From positions 6,648,085 through 6,712,084 of the forward strand of contig JBBCBC010000033.1 of NCBI GenBank assembly GCA_037126765.1: a DNA stretch of 64,000 bases, written 5' to 3'. The position numbers and the translations under genes are program-made. The DNA is from Stenogyne calaminthoides. Its lineage: Eukaryota; Streptophyta; Magnoliopsida; Lamiales; Lamiaceae. Below are positions 1-10,640 of this stretch, piece by piece (position 1 is the stretch's first letter; each line of letters starts with the position of its first letter). Below the pieces are notes generated by a model. That model was not told the DNA's origin, made no database searches, and saw only the letters and a list, made by a program, of their open reading frames with translations.

Positions 1-267
1 ATAATAATTAAACAACATGCGTACACGTAATTCACGTAAATCCTAAACATGCGGAACTAGGAGTTACGGGATTACTAACCTCTTGTAGAAACAATCTCTT
101 AGACGATGGATCAACCCAAGAGCCTTCCCAAATATATCCCCGCGTCCACGAACGTTATCCGGTGGGAGAATTTGCACGAACGATTTTAATGGGAGAGAAA
201 TAAAATATTTTGCTACCACCTTTGTGGATTTCTAATATTTCCAACACATGAAATTGCACTTGGGAAT
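1..267 (-). repeat. Inverted partial LTR, divergent relative of family D
   Basis: Read on the minus strand, this stretch follows the last third of the LTR at 270-2051 (about 1690-1985 there) over its whole length. Shared blocks include the CATGTGTTGG string, the AGAAATCCAC..GGTGGT block, the CAAGAGGTTAGT block and the TCCGCATG..TAGGATTTA block. By eye the identity is roughly 70-75%, so it is an older or separate subfamily. It runs off the left edge of the window and stops abruptly two bases before the plus-strand LTR starts. Confidence 0.7.
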
Positions 268-269
268 GT

Positions 270-2051
270 TGTTGGGGTTATACTGGAAAGTATGCTTTTA
301 CTTTGTATAACCTGACTGAATTTCTATCTTATTTGCTGCAATAAATTATTTATCACTAATGCTTTAAATATCATTGAATGTTACATATATTTACTGCATA
401 ACTGTTCAATAAATAAGTACGTGTTACATTGTAGTTAATTAGTGATACCAGATCACAGAAGATTAAATTAACAGTCCCTTGTAACTAAAAGTACAGAATT
501 CACGACCCAGATAAAAATGAACAAACCATCGTGAAAGGTTGAAATGCAAGGCTCAGATTGACTTGTCTTGACCAAGAGATTGCACTAGTGCATTATGATG
601 TACTGAACATGACCTACAGGAGGACAAATTTTTAAGTACTGAATATAGAAGAATTAGACCTCAGTGGTTCATTATTTCTTAATCTCCGTCCCTTAAATAG
701 GATCGTGTGGAATCAATGGCCATTACTTTGACTTATGATGGGAAGAGAATCAGTGAGATTCAATACCTTGTATCTTGGGCAATGTTATTGGTTACACGAC
801 GATTGCTAAGATTTAATACGGTGAAACGTGTGCAAGTGCGCCTTGTTTGATTTGTCCCCTTGGGAGGCTCAGAAGATTTATCATACCAAATCTTGCAAGT
901 GGAATTAGTTTCCGGTATGGATAATAATGTTGAGCCGTTCCTTGACCAAGGAAAAAGATGTTAATTAATATAAAGCTATTTCAGTGGCCTAAATTAATTA
1001 ATGGACTGGATAATCTTAAACACGGGAAATAATAATCTCCATATTAACAAAGAATATGGGTTAAGATGGATAGTGCAATATTAATTATGTAGTGGGATTA
1101 ATTAATATTTATGAGCTTGAATAATATTGTGGCTCAATATTGTTAATTCAAGGTCCATTGGAAGGTCCAATCTTAATTCTCCTAAAGGCCCCTCAAGTAG
1201 CCCAAACATAAAGTCCAATAACTGAAAAAGGTGTTTAAAATAAAATAAATTATTGTTGCCTATTTTTCCAATTTTTTTCTAAAATAATAAATAAAAGAGG
1301 GAGAAAGATATTCTTTGAATCTTGTTATGAAATGAAGATAAGTATTCTTGGAATACAAGATTATCTCATTAAATTCAAGAAATCTCCCACTTGGCTATTT
1401 ATTAGGTAATTTTCGAAAATCCCATAATAATAAGGAGGAGAAGATTTTGTTGGGAGATATTTTGGGAAATATAATATATTGGATATATTCAAGATTGTTT
1501 CTTGGAGAAGAAGCAAGAGAATTTCCCAATAGCCCAATTGACCTAAATTTTCGTCCCCCTCCTTATTATAAATTGGGGATGATTTTTCATCCCCACTAGA
1601 ACACAAAAATTGATTTTTTCGAAAAAATATCAGTGTCGATAAAATATCAAATAATTTTAAAACGTCGACAGATTGTGTTTTCTCGAAAAACTTCAATTGT
1701 GAGTGTGCAATTCCATGTGTTGGAAAAATTAGAAATCCACGAAGGTGGTGCAACATAATTTTATTTTTCCTTTTGTAAATTGTTCGCGAGCATCCTACCA
1801 CCGGATTGTTAGACAAGGACGAGGGAATACTTGAGAAGGCTTTTTGGTGTGTTCGTGTGAACGGGATCCATCTTCTCAACGGTTGTCACTCCAAGAGGTT
1901 AGTTCACGTAAACTCCTAGCAATTCCGCATGCGTAGGATTTATGTGACGAACTTGTATGCATGATTTGTTGTTGAATTAATATAATTGTTATAATTAAAT
2001 TTGTATTTAAATATTCATCCCGAATAGATCCGGAAAATTAATTCCCCAACA
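270..2051 (+). mobile_element. LTR of family D, solo as far as visible
   Basis: The ends are TGTTGGGG and CCCCAACA, a typical inverted LTR terminus. The body matches the LTR at 36926-38898 along its length, including the shared start GGTTATACTGGAAAGTATG (A in place of one G there). A TATA-like TATAAATT lies at 1567-1574, followed by the conserved block with the GTCGATAAAATATCAAATA string. No primer-binding site, gag or pol adjoins either end, so it is solo or a 3' LTR whose internal part is lost. The 5-bp flanks (AATGT and AGTGA) do not match, which suggests rearrangement on the left. The right flank is the RT gene of copia element C. Confidence 0.8.
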
Positions 2052-2092
2052 AGTGAGAGACCGATGCAAATGGCAAAGTACAAACCTACAAA
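2052..2092 (+). pseudogene. Copia element C, reverse transcriptase fragment (left piece)
   Basis: This short piece encodes part of the RT just upstream of the [10 protein letters not shown] block, which begins at 32600. The frame runs directly across the gypsy insertion once one copy of the ACAAA duplication (2088-2092 and 32595-32599) is counted. That shows 2052-2092 and 32595 onwards were once adjacent. The left end is cut by the family D LTR; the rest of C's gag-pol lies outside the window or is lost. Confidence 0.75.
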
Positions 2093-2224
2093 TGTAACAC
2101 CCCGTCCCAAAATTAAATAAAAGAACTCTTTAAAATAAATATTTATGTGTGTTTTCTTTTCTTAATAAATTTAAGAGCGTGTATACTTGCTAAGATTTAT
2201 TTTTAGGGAATCGAACGAGTATTT
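2093..2224 (+). repeat. Gypsy LTR1, truncated to its first 132 bp
   Basis: It matches the starts of the LTRs at 2914 and 29150 almost base for base up to the string ACGAGTATTT, then stops. The next 21 bases (2225-2245) match neither LTR nor internal region at this position, although their start repeats TCTTAATAAAT found at 2157-2167. Integrase coding sequence follows. About 3.3 kb of LTR and most of the first internal region have been deleted. Confidence 0.85.
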
Positions 2225-2245
2225 TCTTAATAAATATTTATTTTT

Positions 2246-2873
2246 AATGGCACCATTTGATGCACTCTATGGGAAGAAATGCAGATCACCGATTTGTTGG
2301 AACGAGGTCGGAGTTCGTAAAATTCTTGGACCAGAACTTGTAGAAAGGTCAGTGGAAATTGTCTCGAAGATCAAGGAAAAGAATCAAAATGGCACAGATC
2401 GTCGAAATCTTATCTGCAAACACTTTAGGAAGGACTTACATTTTGACGTAGGCGAGAAAGTGTTCCTCAGAGTTGCGCCGATGAAAGGATTGATTCGCTT
2501 TGGAAATAGAGGTAAGTTGGAACCTCGCTACATTGGGCCATTCGAAATTTTGGATAGAGTTGGAGATGAAGCCTACCGTTTAGCCCTGTCGCCTGAATTG
2601 TCACAAGTGCATAATGTTTTTCACGTGTCTACCATCAAGAAATACATGAGTGACTCAGATCATGTCGTCAGTTATAGAGACTTAGAAATAAGTCGTGACT
2701 TAACTTACGAGGAAGTTCCGATGACCATCCTAGGGAGAAAGTTACACACTTTGAGAAATTGAGAAATACCGTTGGTCTTAGTCCATTGGAGTCGACATGG
2801 AAAAGAAGAAGCTACTTGGGAAAGGGAAGACGAGATTTTGGCGAAATACCCACAATGCCAAAGGACTTGGTAG
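2246..2873 (+). pseudogene. Gypsy integrase C-terminus plus chromodomain-like tail (first copy)
   Basis: The stretch encodes the last ~205 residues of a chromovirus integrase, starting at the APFDALYGKKCRSP block and ending in a chromodomain-like tail (IPLVLVHWSRHGKEEATW). It is nearly identical to 28484-29106. There is an in-frame TGA at 2760, and a locally disturbed patch near 2385-2430 where the sister copy reads differently. The catalytic Asp-Asp-Glu core is absent because the upstream part is deleted. The polypurine tract and LTR2 follow directly. Confidence 0.85.
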
Positions 2874-2900
2874 GTGAAATTTCGGGGACGAAATTCTTTT

Positions 2901-2913
2901 AAGGAGGTAGGGA
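2901..2913 (+). other. Polypurine tract of the first gypsy internal region
   Basis: AAGGAGGTAGGGA lies immediately before the TGTAACACC start of LTR2. The same tract precedes LTR3 at 29137-29149. It is the expected plus-strand primer site of an LTR retrotransposon. Confidence 0.8.
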
Positions 2914-5900
2914 TGTAACACCCCGTCCCAAAATTAAATAAAAGAACTCTTTAAAATAAATATTTATGTGTGCTTTCTTTTCTAAATAAATTTAAGAGCG
3001 TGTATACTTGCTAAGATTTATTTTCAGGGAATCGAACGAGTATTTGAGCAAGAGCACTCCTAGTATTTAAGAATGAAATTATTAAACAAAGTTGTTACCA
3101 TAGATTATTAAATAAAAATATTCTAAGGAAATAATATTTTTAATAAATTAAGATTTTCAATATAAAAATCGAAAACCTACCGAATAATAACTACGACGAC
3201 GGAAAATCTACTTCGTCTAACTAAATTAGAATTTTAGTTAAACTTTAAGAAAAATCAATTTTAATTAAATAATTAAATAAATAATTTTCGTCTCGAAACG
3301 TGACGATTTAATTGCTATATGCTATAAACAATTAATCCTAATAAAGTCGTATTTTTTATTGACGAAATTACGAACTTATAATATAGATATACAGTGGGGT
3401 TAATGCCGAGTAGTAATAAACATCACCTAAGTAAAAATATCTTCTACAAATTATTCTTAGCCACAGAAAAGAGTTAGATTAACCACCGCCACATACTTCG
3501 GTTACTGTTACTAAGTAAATAAACTTTAACTCAAAAATTAATTAAAACAAAAAAATTTCTCCTTCCAGGATATCAATCCTCCTTCTATAAATAGCAGCCA
3601 TCCTACTCAATCCATTGATAATATCCACTTAGAGCACTGATACGCTGCAGGAATTTACCCACACCATTATCAAACTCACCACCATCGTTCATCATCACCA
3701 TCGTCAAGAATACACCTTCATGATGACACCATCTTCATCCTCCAGCCAAGAATCTCTTGCTTTCAAGCTCTAATATTTCCTACTTCATCTTTGAATTCAA
3801 GGTAAAGACCTCAAGATCCTTTCTTCTATGGTGAAAGATTCATATTTTTATTTCCTTTCCTCACTTTCCTTCCTTCCCTTGAGAAGGATCATCTAAAATC
3901 CAAATCAAGCTCGAAGTTAATAGGAAACAGAGGTGTGCCAATCTGCTGCAGAATACAAGAGAAAGAAAACAACAAAGGTAACCTCCGAACAAAACTCGAA
4001 TTTCGTATTTGTATGAACTTCGGTGTAGAATTTCAGTGCTTGAACGTATTGGAAATTACTAATTTGAAACTCATGTGTGTTTTTTGAAGTGCATACTTCA
4101 TGCTCGTATTTTTGGTTTTCAAAAATTGTACCGTTATGCTGCTGAAATTTAAGCTCAAATATGTCAAGTTGAAACGCCAAAACTGTTTCCGAGTGATTTT
4201 CGGCTACGCCGTCGAGTACCCTATGGTACTGGAATTTTATGTTTTAAAACACACTTGTGTTCTCTTATATGTGTAATATGTGATCGTAGTATCGGTACTC
4301 AAATTTGGTGTAGTTACGCTGCTCGTTTTTACGTCTAAACATGGTTGTTCAAAACTGAAATTCTGAAAAAAAAACTGCTACTCGATTCACTAATTAATAA
4401 CTTTGAAAATTCATATCTCGAGTTCTATAAATCATTTTAAGATGAAACTAGTTGCAAGTTAAGATTCATCAAGTCTACTATATTCGAACAAAATATCGTA
4501 TTTTTTCACTGGGTAGGATCAGGGTTATGATTTATTTCGAAAAGTGTAGAGTGCTGGAAAAAATTCTGAAATTTTAGTGTGAGTGAGTGAGGTAATTTCA
4601 ATCGTCCATAACTTTCTGATAAAAACTTGTTTTTAACTGAAACAAAAAGGTCATATTCTCTACATATTGTAGTTTCTAAATATAAAAATTTGAGTCATTT
4701 CGATAATCGTGTAAAAAGTTATGTACGTGCTAAAAGTAAGACAAAAACTGGGTGTTTTCTTTGAACAAGGAATGCGTTTCAAACCCCTGATTTTCATGAC
4801 ACTTTTAACTGACTTCCGCAAGTTATTTCCAAACGATTTTTCATGCCAATAAACTTCATATTACAAGCTTTAAAATACCTAAAATTTCACCTCGATCGGA
4901 GTAACGAATCAACGGAAAACAGCTCGCGAAATTGGAAGAAAATCATAGTTTTGGGACACTAACTTTCCGGAAAAATGTTAAAACTAAATACTTAAACTTT
5001 TATGAGGCTTGTTACTTAGTATTATGATTTTTGGTTAATTTTTATCTCCACAAAACCTTATGTGTTCCATTCTTCTTTGTGCCACGAAACTTAGAGTCCT
5101 TTAAAAATCTTTTCGAGAAATAATTTTAGGACTTTAATTAATAAACTCTAAATAGCCGTTTCTTGTAGAAAAATTCAATAAATATTCGAGTGGATAAAAC
5201 CCTAAGAAAAGAGCTTAACGTCCTCGTTGGACTTACGAATAAAATTAATTCAATCAATAAATGACGTGAACCTGAATATATATTGTACTAGGTGAAGTGC
5301 TGCTCAAACAAATACTCGGACGATTACTACCACTCTCGAACCCTCCAAACCACATCCAAGTTTTGTAACTTTTCGTAAAGTTAACTAGGTGGGTGTTATT
5401 ACTGTATTGCCTTGAATGTTATATGGACTGTTGGTGTATTCCGGACTGAACTAAACAAACACGAATCCATAACTAAGAACTCAAGAAAACAATTTCTAAA
5501 ACAGACAAGCTTATGTATGAATATGTTATGTATCTTACGAGATACATAAGATGCGATTTCACGAAGGAGGTGGGAAGTTGTAAGAGGGGATTGCACGTGG
5601 TAGCTGTTACCAGTGTCCCACATGATAATTATCATGCGATGTAGGTTGGATGCGACAAGGGGATTGCATGTGGTCGGAGCAAACAGTGTCCCAAAATGAT
5701 CTAAATGAAATGTTATATGATCAAATGATCATGATGGATGATATCTTATGAATATCATCGATGTTTAAGAAACTAAGCTACACAAAGATTACCATAAGAC
5801 ACCAAGCTACGAACGAGTTTATACGATGACTTCGAGCAACCCTCCAAAAATCATCTACGCAAAAGCGTATGAATAATCTCTTAATAAAATACCAAGATAA

Positions 5901-6377
5901 TTATATTTTTACAGACTTGCTAATCAGATAACAAATGTCTTGAGGATGCCCATACGTGAGAAGTAGCTCCACCCCCCTTTTTAATACCATTTCGTGTTTT
6001 GACTTCGGGGTCGAGCAAAGAGCGGCGAGGATGACATGACCTAGTTTCCCAAGCTTTAATAAATTTGATGCATATTTATAGATATATTTACACTCATATC
6101 AAACCTCTCTAAAATAAATGCTTCGCTCTTATGTTGAGTGAATTTAGTCATATGCCGAGCAACAAACTCTTTAAAAGTTGCTTGATGATTTAAAATGTAT
6201 GCTACCTTATTAATGACTGATTTTACTATAATGTCATAATATGATTTTAAATAAAACGGGCCCACAACTTTTCACATTTTATAAATCATTATTGATTGTG
6301 CAAACTTATATCTTTTACTCGATGTATTTCTTTAAAAAGATTTTTTTTTATTCAGTTTTTTTTTTGTTACTAAGTGA
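2914..6377 (+). repeat. Gypsy LTR2, left part (interrupted by element A)
   Basis: It is colinear with LTR3 (29150-32535). It has a TATA box (TATAAATA, 3586-3593) inside a 66-bp segment (3565-3630) that LTR3 lacks. The LTR is split by copia element A at the AGTGA target (6373-6377) and resumes at 22641. I see no host gene in this stretch; open frames on the minus strand near 3917-4180 and 5399-5635 recur in LTR3 and are LTR sequence. Confidence 0.9.
3586..3593 (+). promoter_or_regulatory. TATA box of gypsy LTR2
   Basis: CTATAAATAGCAGCC resembles a plant core promoter, about 1.1 kb upstream of an AT-rich area that could hold the R/U5 part. The matching position in LTR3 is deleted. Confidence 0.6.
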
Positions 6378-7166
6378 TGTTGGGAAATCTGTAACTTAGT
6401 TTTGATGGAAGTTCCAAAACAGGTTGTAATAGGACCATCGGACACATTAGGTGATCGATGACTTAGAATCGATTAAGATTACCAAATTTAAATGTATAGA
6501 TAGTTGATGTAAAAGATAGGTCACATATTGAGGGGGAACTCAATATGTATAGGTCAGGTCGGAGCATCAGATGACCCAGATAAGGTCAGATGATCAGAAG
6601 ACTAAGAACAAATCAGAAGACAAGAAGTCAAGATCGTGAAGAACAGAAGACATCAAGACTCGGATGAACTCAAGACTCAAATAGACACCAAGACTCAGAT
6701 AGACATCAAGACTCAGATGAACTCAAGACTCAAGAATAAACTCAAGACTCAAGATGATCAAGACACTAAGGCTCAGAGACACCAAGAAGATCACTATCAA
6801 AAGACCTAAAGACCTATATCACGAGTTCGTGATATCATCCAAGACTCAACAAGGTAGATCGATCATTCATTTGATCAAGTCACCACACCGTGACAATCAA
6901 AAAGATACACCGCATAAGTGAATCTTCTAGAAAAGGAATATCAATCGCCTAACGGACAAATTCCTCAAGTATGGCCAAGAAGAAAGCGACATGTGTACAA
7001 AAAGAGCCGAAATTATGGGATACGACGCCGCAGACAAAAATGGCGCTTAATGATGCCTACGGCCACGCCTATAATCGAAAGCACGCCACAATCATATCCT
7101 ACAACCTACCTAATATAAAATTTCAAATTCAAATTGCTCTCCAACGGCTCTTTTGATTTCGAGGTC

Positions 7167-7174
7167 TATAAAAT
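7167..7174 (+). promoter_or_regulatory. TATA box of the element A 5' LTR
   Basis: GGTCTATAAAATGGGATC is conserved in the 3' LTR (21623-21630), and as TATAAATATGGGATT in both element B LTRs (36497, 52087). Conservation across four LTRs supports it as the element's core promoter. Confidence 0.6.
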
Positions 7175-7450
7175 GGGATCGATCTTCACTTTGAAGACAA
7201 GGACCAACGAGTGAGAACAAGCAAAGAACAAACACGGAGACACCGCAAAAGAAAGCTAAAAGCTACAAAGAAAATCTCCACTCGGGGAAGAACACTACAT
7301 TTGAAGATTATTCTTAGAGTGTTCATCCCATTAGTTCTTAAGCAGAAAAATCTATCCACTAAAGATTTTGGCTACCTAAAACATCGTGATAGATTTCAAA
7401 TTGAACCTCAAACATTCTTTACCCAAACGCAAGTTAGGTTAAGTCCAGTA

Positions 7451-7700
7451 GAGTGAGAACTCAATAAACATCTCGCTTATCCTTTTAAAGGATATAAGTC
7501 CCGCTAGTTACGTTTGTAGAGTGGAACTCGATAAACATCTCGCCATCCCGAAAAGGATATAAGTCCCGTGAGGTTAAGCTTGAGTGGAACTTCAGAAACA
7601 TCTCGCCATCCTGAAAATGATATAAGTCCCAAGAAAGTTAAGTTTTTAAGAGTGGGAACTCAGAAACATCTCGCCATCCCGAAAAGGATATAAGTCCCGC
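7451..7700 (+). repeat. Four tandem ~65-bp repeats in the A 5' LTR
   Basis: Units begin near 7451, 7519, 7582 and 7650 with GAGTG(G)GAACTC. Each carries AAACATCTCGCCATCC and GGATATAAGTCCC. Spacing is 63-68 bp. The same array occurs in the 3' LTR, so it predates or arose with this insertion. Element B's LTR has only a single related unit. Confidence 0.88.
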
Positions 7701-8318
7701 AGTTAAAGTAGGTTAAGGTTCCCCTGTGTTAAGGGAAGAGTGGACGTAGGACGGGTTTCGTCTGAACCATTATAAAAAGTCTTGTGTGCATTTACTTGCT
7801 TTCTTATTGCTTTATACAAGTCACATAACTGAGTTTAAAACAACATACATATTCTAAGTTAAGCTCAGTCTGCACCAAGAAAACTGATTTGATCAGGTTG
7901 ACACCTTAGTCAACTGGTTGAAAACTGACTTAAGAATCTGAATTGATAAAAATGGTTTTTCACACGGGTAAAAACAAGCTTCTGCACCATTCAGTTAAAC
8001 TGACAGATATCAAACTGATCTGCCCTTAGGCACTCAGTAAGATTGAACATCAGTCTAAATTGATACACTAACACTCTGATCGGGTAATCTGCAGTTCACA
8101 CCGATCCAAGACGAAAACATTTTGAAGTCTATTCACCCCTCCCTCTAGACTTCCACCCTCACAAAACCAGTTCGACCTACCTATTATATCGAGAAAAGGG
8201 TTCTACGCACCAATCGGCTTTGAGTATCATCGATTCTTGAGGAAGAATCTTTGTGGTCATTTGAACAGATCTTGAAAAACCATTTTCAAAACTCATTCAT
8301 TTTCAAAAATCACTCAGC

Positions 8319-9740
8319 ATGGATAATACCTCTGACATGTACCATGATTTGCCTAAGTTTTCAATTGATGAGTATGCAGATTGGCTATATATATGTGCAA
8401 CCATCTAGGATCGATAAGCGGTAAAATGATGGAAGTCATTGAACGAGGACCCATCATCATATATTACGACAACCCAGCAGTTGGAGGAGATCCAGATTTT
8501 GCCACGGGAAGTCTTGTACGAAAAAGCCCTACCCTGATGGATGCAGAAGAAAGAAAGTTGTATACTCTAGATACAATCGCCAGGCATATAATCATGACGA
8601 TTTATGGATAAAGTCACAAAGGAGAAGATAAAGTATCTCAAAACCGCAAAAAAGCAATGCGGATATACTCTTTTTTGAGATATCGCGAAGGAAATGATCA
8701 TATCAAAGACAAACCACTACAAAATTTTTAACCGGTGAAGTTCAAAAGCTAAAGATGTTGCTTAACGAGACCATCAACGAAGCTCGATGGGAGGATCACC
8801 ATGTCAAGAATAAAACACGAGAAACTTGGTAGAGATGTCGACAAAAGATATCAACTACATGATCTTAAGATCTCTCACCAAGAATGGGACATGAAAGTCA
8901 CTTCAGAATCAAGGATTGCCAAGACATTTCAAAGATGAAGCCGAGTAGCTTGTTCCTAAGCCTTAAAGCTCACGAGTTCGATTTAATCGAAAGAGGACAA
9001 GCAGATGAAGACAAAACGCTCTTTCTTTGTCTCAACGCCTAAATCATTGCATTTAAAGCAACCAAAGAGCAGATCAAGGCCATCAACCTCGTTGAAACAT
9101 AATGAGTCCAAGCAGAATGAGACGCTTTTACCAAACTTGAAAGAACAAATACTCACCGCAGTAAGATCGAGATTCTACAAAGGACTATCAAAGAAAACAG
9201 AGGCCAACCGACAGATCACGAGAAAGAATCAGATCCGTGATCAAGAGATCACAGAGAAGAAAAGAAAAGAGATGATTTGACAGATGAGAGAAGAGATAAC
9301 AGATCCGACAGTAAGGAGTTCGACATTATCGAAAGTGGAAGTCACCGACAGATCCTACAGACGGAGTGACTCACCCGGCAGAGGAAGTTCCAGAGATCGA
9401 GGATCATGCTTCAACCGGCGAGAAACCAGTCACTACAAAGACCGACGCCTGCACTGACTTTCCCAGAGAAAGAGAAGAGAAACAGAACAAAAGAGAGCAA
9501 TGCCTCGTAGATAGGAAAGCCCCCGTCACGATACATCCGAATTGATGATTCCTATCCGCCTTTCCGAGGACTCTCCGTGACTCTTCCTCAGAAGACTTCG
9601 TCGATAATCGAATCAATGATTGACTTCCACGAGCACGAAGATCTCGATATTCTTTCGATGACGATGAAGTCTCCGGTTTAATGGCCAAGAGGACCAACTG
9701 AGGTAACCTCCAAACCTTCAAATTTTTTTCAATTTCCACA
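8319..9740 (+). pseudogene. Element A gag (degenerate)
   Basis: The start ATG (8319) opens MDNTSDMYHDLPKFSID, the same N-terminus as element B gag at 39438. Matching blocks follow in shifting frames: GPIIIYYDNPAVGGDPDF, ERKLYTLDTIARHIIM, and the KPSSLFLSLKAHEFDLIERG block near 8940-9000. Then comes an Arg/Asp/Lys-rich stretch and a zinc-knuckle remnant near 9406-9445 whose cysteine spacing is broken. Gag would form the virus-like particle. Many stops and frameshifts make it non-functional as written; some may be sequencing errors (see findings). Confidence 0.75.
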
Positions 9741-10640
9741 CCGCTATTATTAAAGACACCTACTTGAGAGATCGACTTGCGCAGCTACTCGAAAGCAATC
9801 GCTTGATGATCTCTCTCGATGCAAAGAGACACTTACACAATAGTGGAAGTTCATGACAAGCTAAGGATCGTAAATAATCACCTTTGTTAAAGAGAACGCC
9901 TCAAAGAAAAGCTAATTTGGCTAAACCGCCGTAAGGTAACCTGGGAACTTAACATTCTCGAAGTTAAATCTTCGATCGGAGAAAGCAGATCAAAGATCGC
10001 CTAGCAATCAACAAAACAAAGAAGTTCGATGATTTCAAAATCCTTCAAGCTAAATTTGATGAGTTATTCCACTACATGAGAGTCTAAAATCTATCGAGGA
10101 TAGTTTTATGCAAAGAAAATAAAGGTTTTCACAAAGTCATCTAAAACCGCTCAAGAAATGAACACCTATTTTCAAACGCCGACTAACAAGAAGGGAATTG
10201 GGTATGAGAACCCTTTACATCCTCAATAAATTTCCGCTTTGATTCACTTCAAAGGGTGTAATCAAACGAAGTCTCTAACAAAGATACACTAAAAGCTAAA
10301 CTTGTATCCGATAAGGAAAAAGACTACGAAAGCAAGTAAAAGCAAATCGAAGGGAAAAAATGGACCCTAATCGATAAAGCATCACCGAAATCAACGAAGA
10401 ACCCAGTTCTTACGAAGAAACCTCAACTCGATCAATAGATTAGGTATCGAGAAGAGACAATCAGAAAAAAAAAATCTAATCTGAGACCCAATCAAGGTCA
10501 CCGCCTAATAAGCAAACTATAGGTAAACCGCAAAGACCACCTATGCCAAAAAATATATGAATCTTTTGATGGTAGCAACATTACCTACCCTTATAACCGG
10601 AGATCTAGGGCTACTACACCGAGCCAACCGATTAAAAGAA
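9741..10640 (+). pseudogene. Element A gag-protease linker region, degraded
   Basis: No long frame is open. The stretch aligns block by block with element B 40860-41805 (for example the TTGATGATCTCT..AAGAGACACTTA and AACCCTTTACATCCTCA blocks). It is therefore degraded coding sequence between gag and protease, not a separate gene. Confidence 0.6.

Larger units (their letters stand above)
6378..8181 (+). repeat. 5' LTR of element A
   Basis: It starts TGTTGGGAAATC and is colinear with 20798-22640. It contains a purine-rich run of CAAGACTCA-type short repeats (about 6655-6780), a TATA box (TATAAAAT, 7167-7174) and four tandem ~65-bp units (7451-7700). The 3' terminus reads CTACC rather than the CTACA of the sister LTR. 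The primer-binding site expected just after it is not recognisable, whereas element B keeps it. Confidence 0.88.

Noticed and set aside
7451..7700. Regularly spaced repeats resembling a CRISPR array
   Set aside because: The whole ~65-bp units repeat, without unique spacers. They lie in a plant LTR and occur identically placed in the other LTR.
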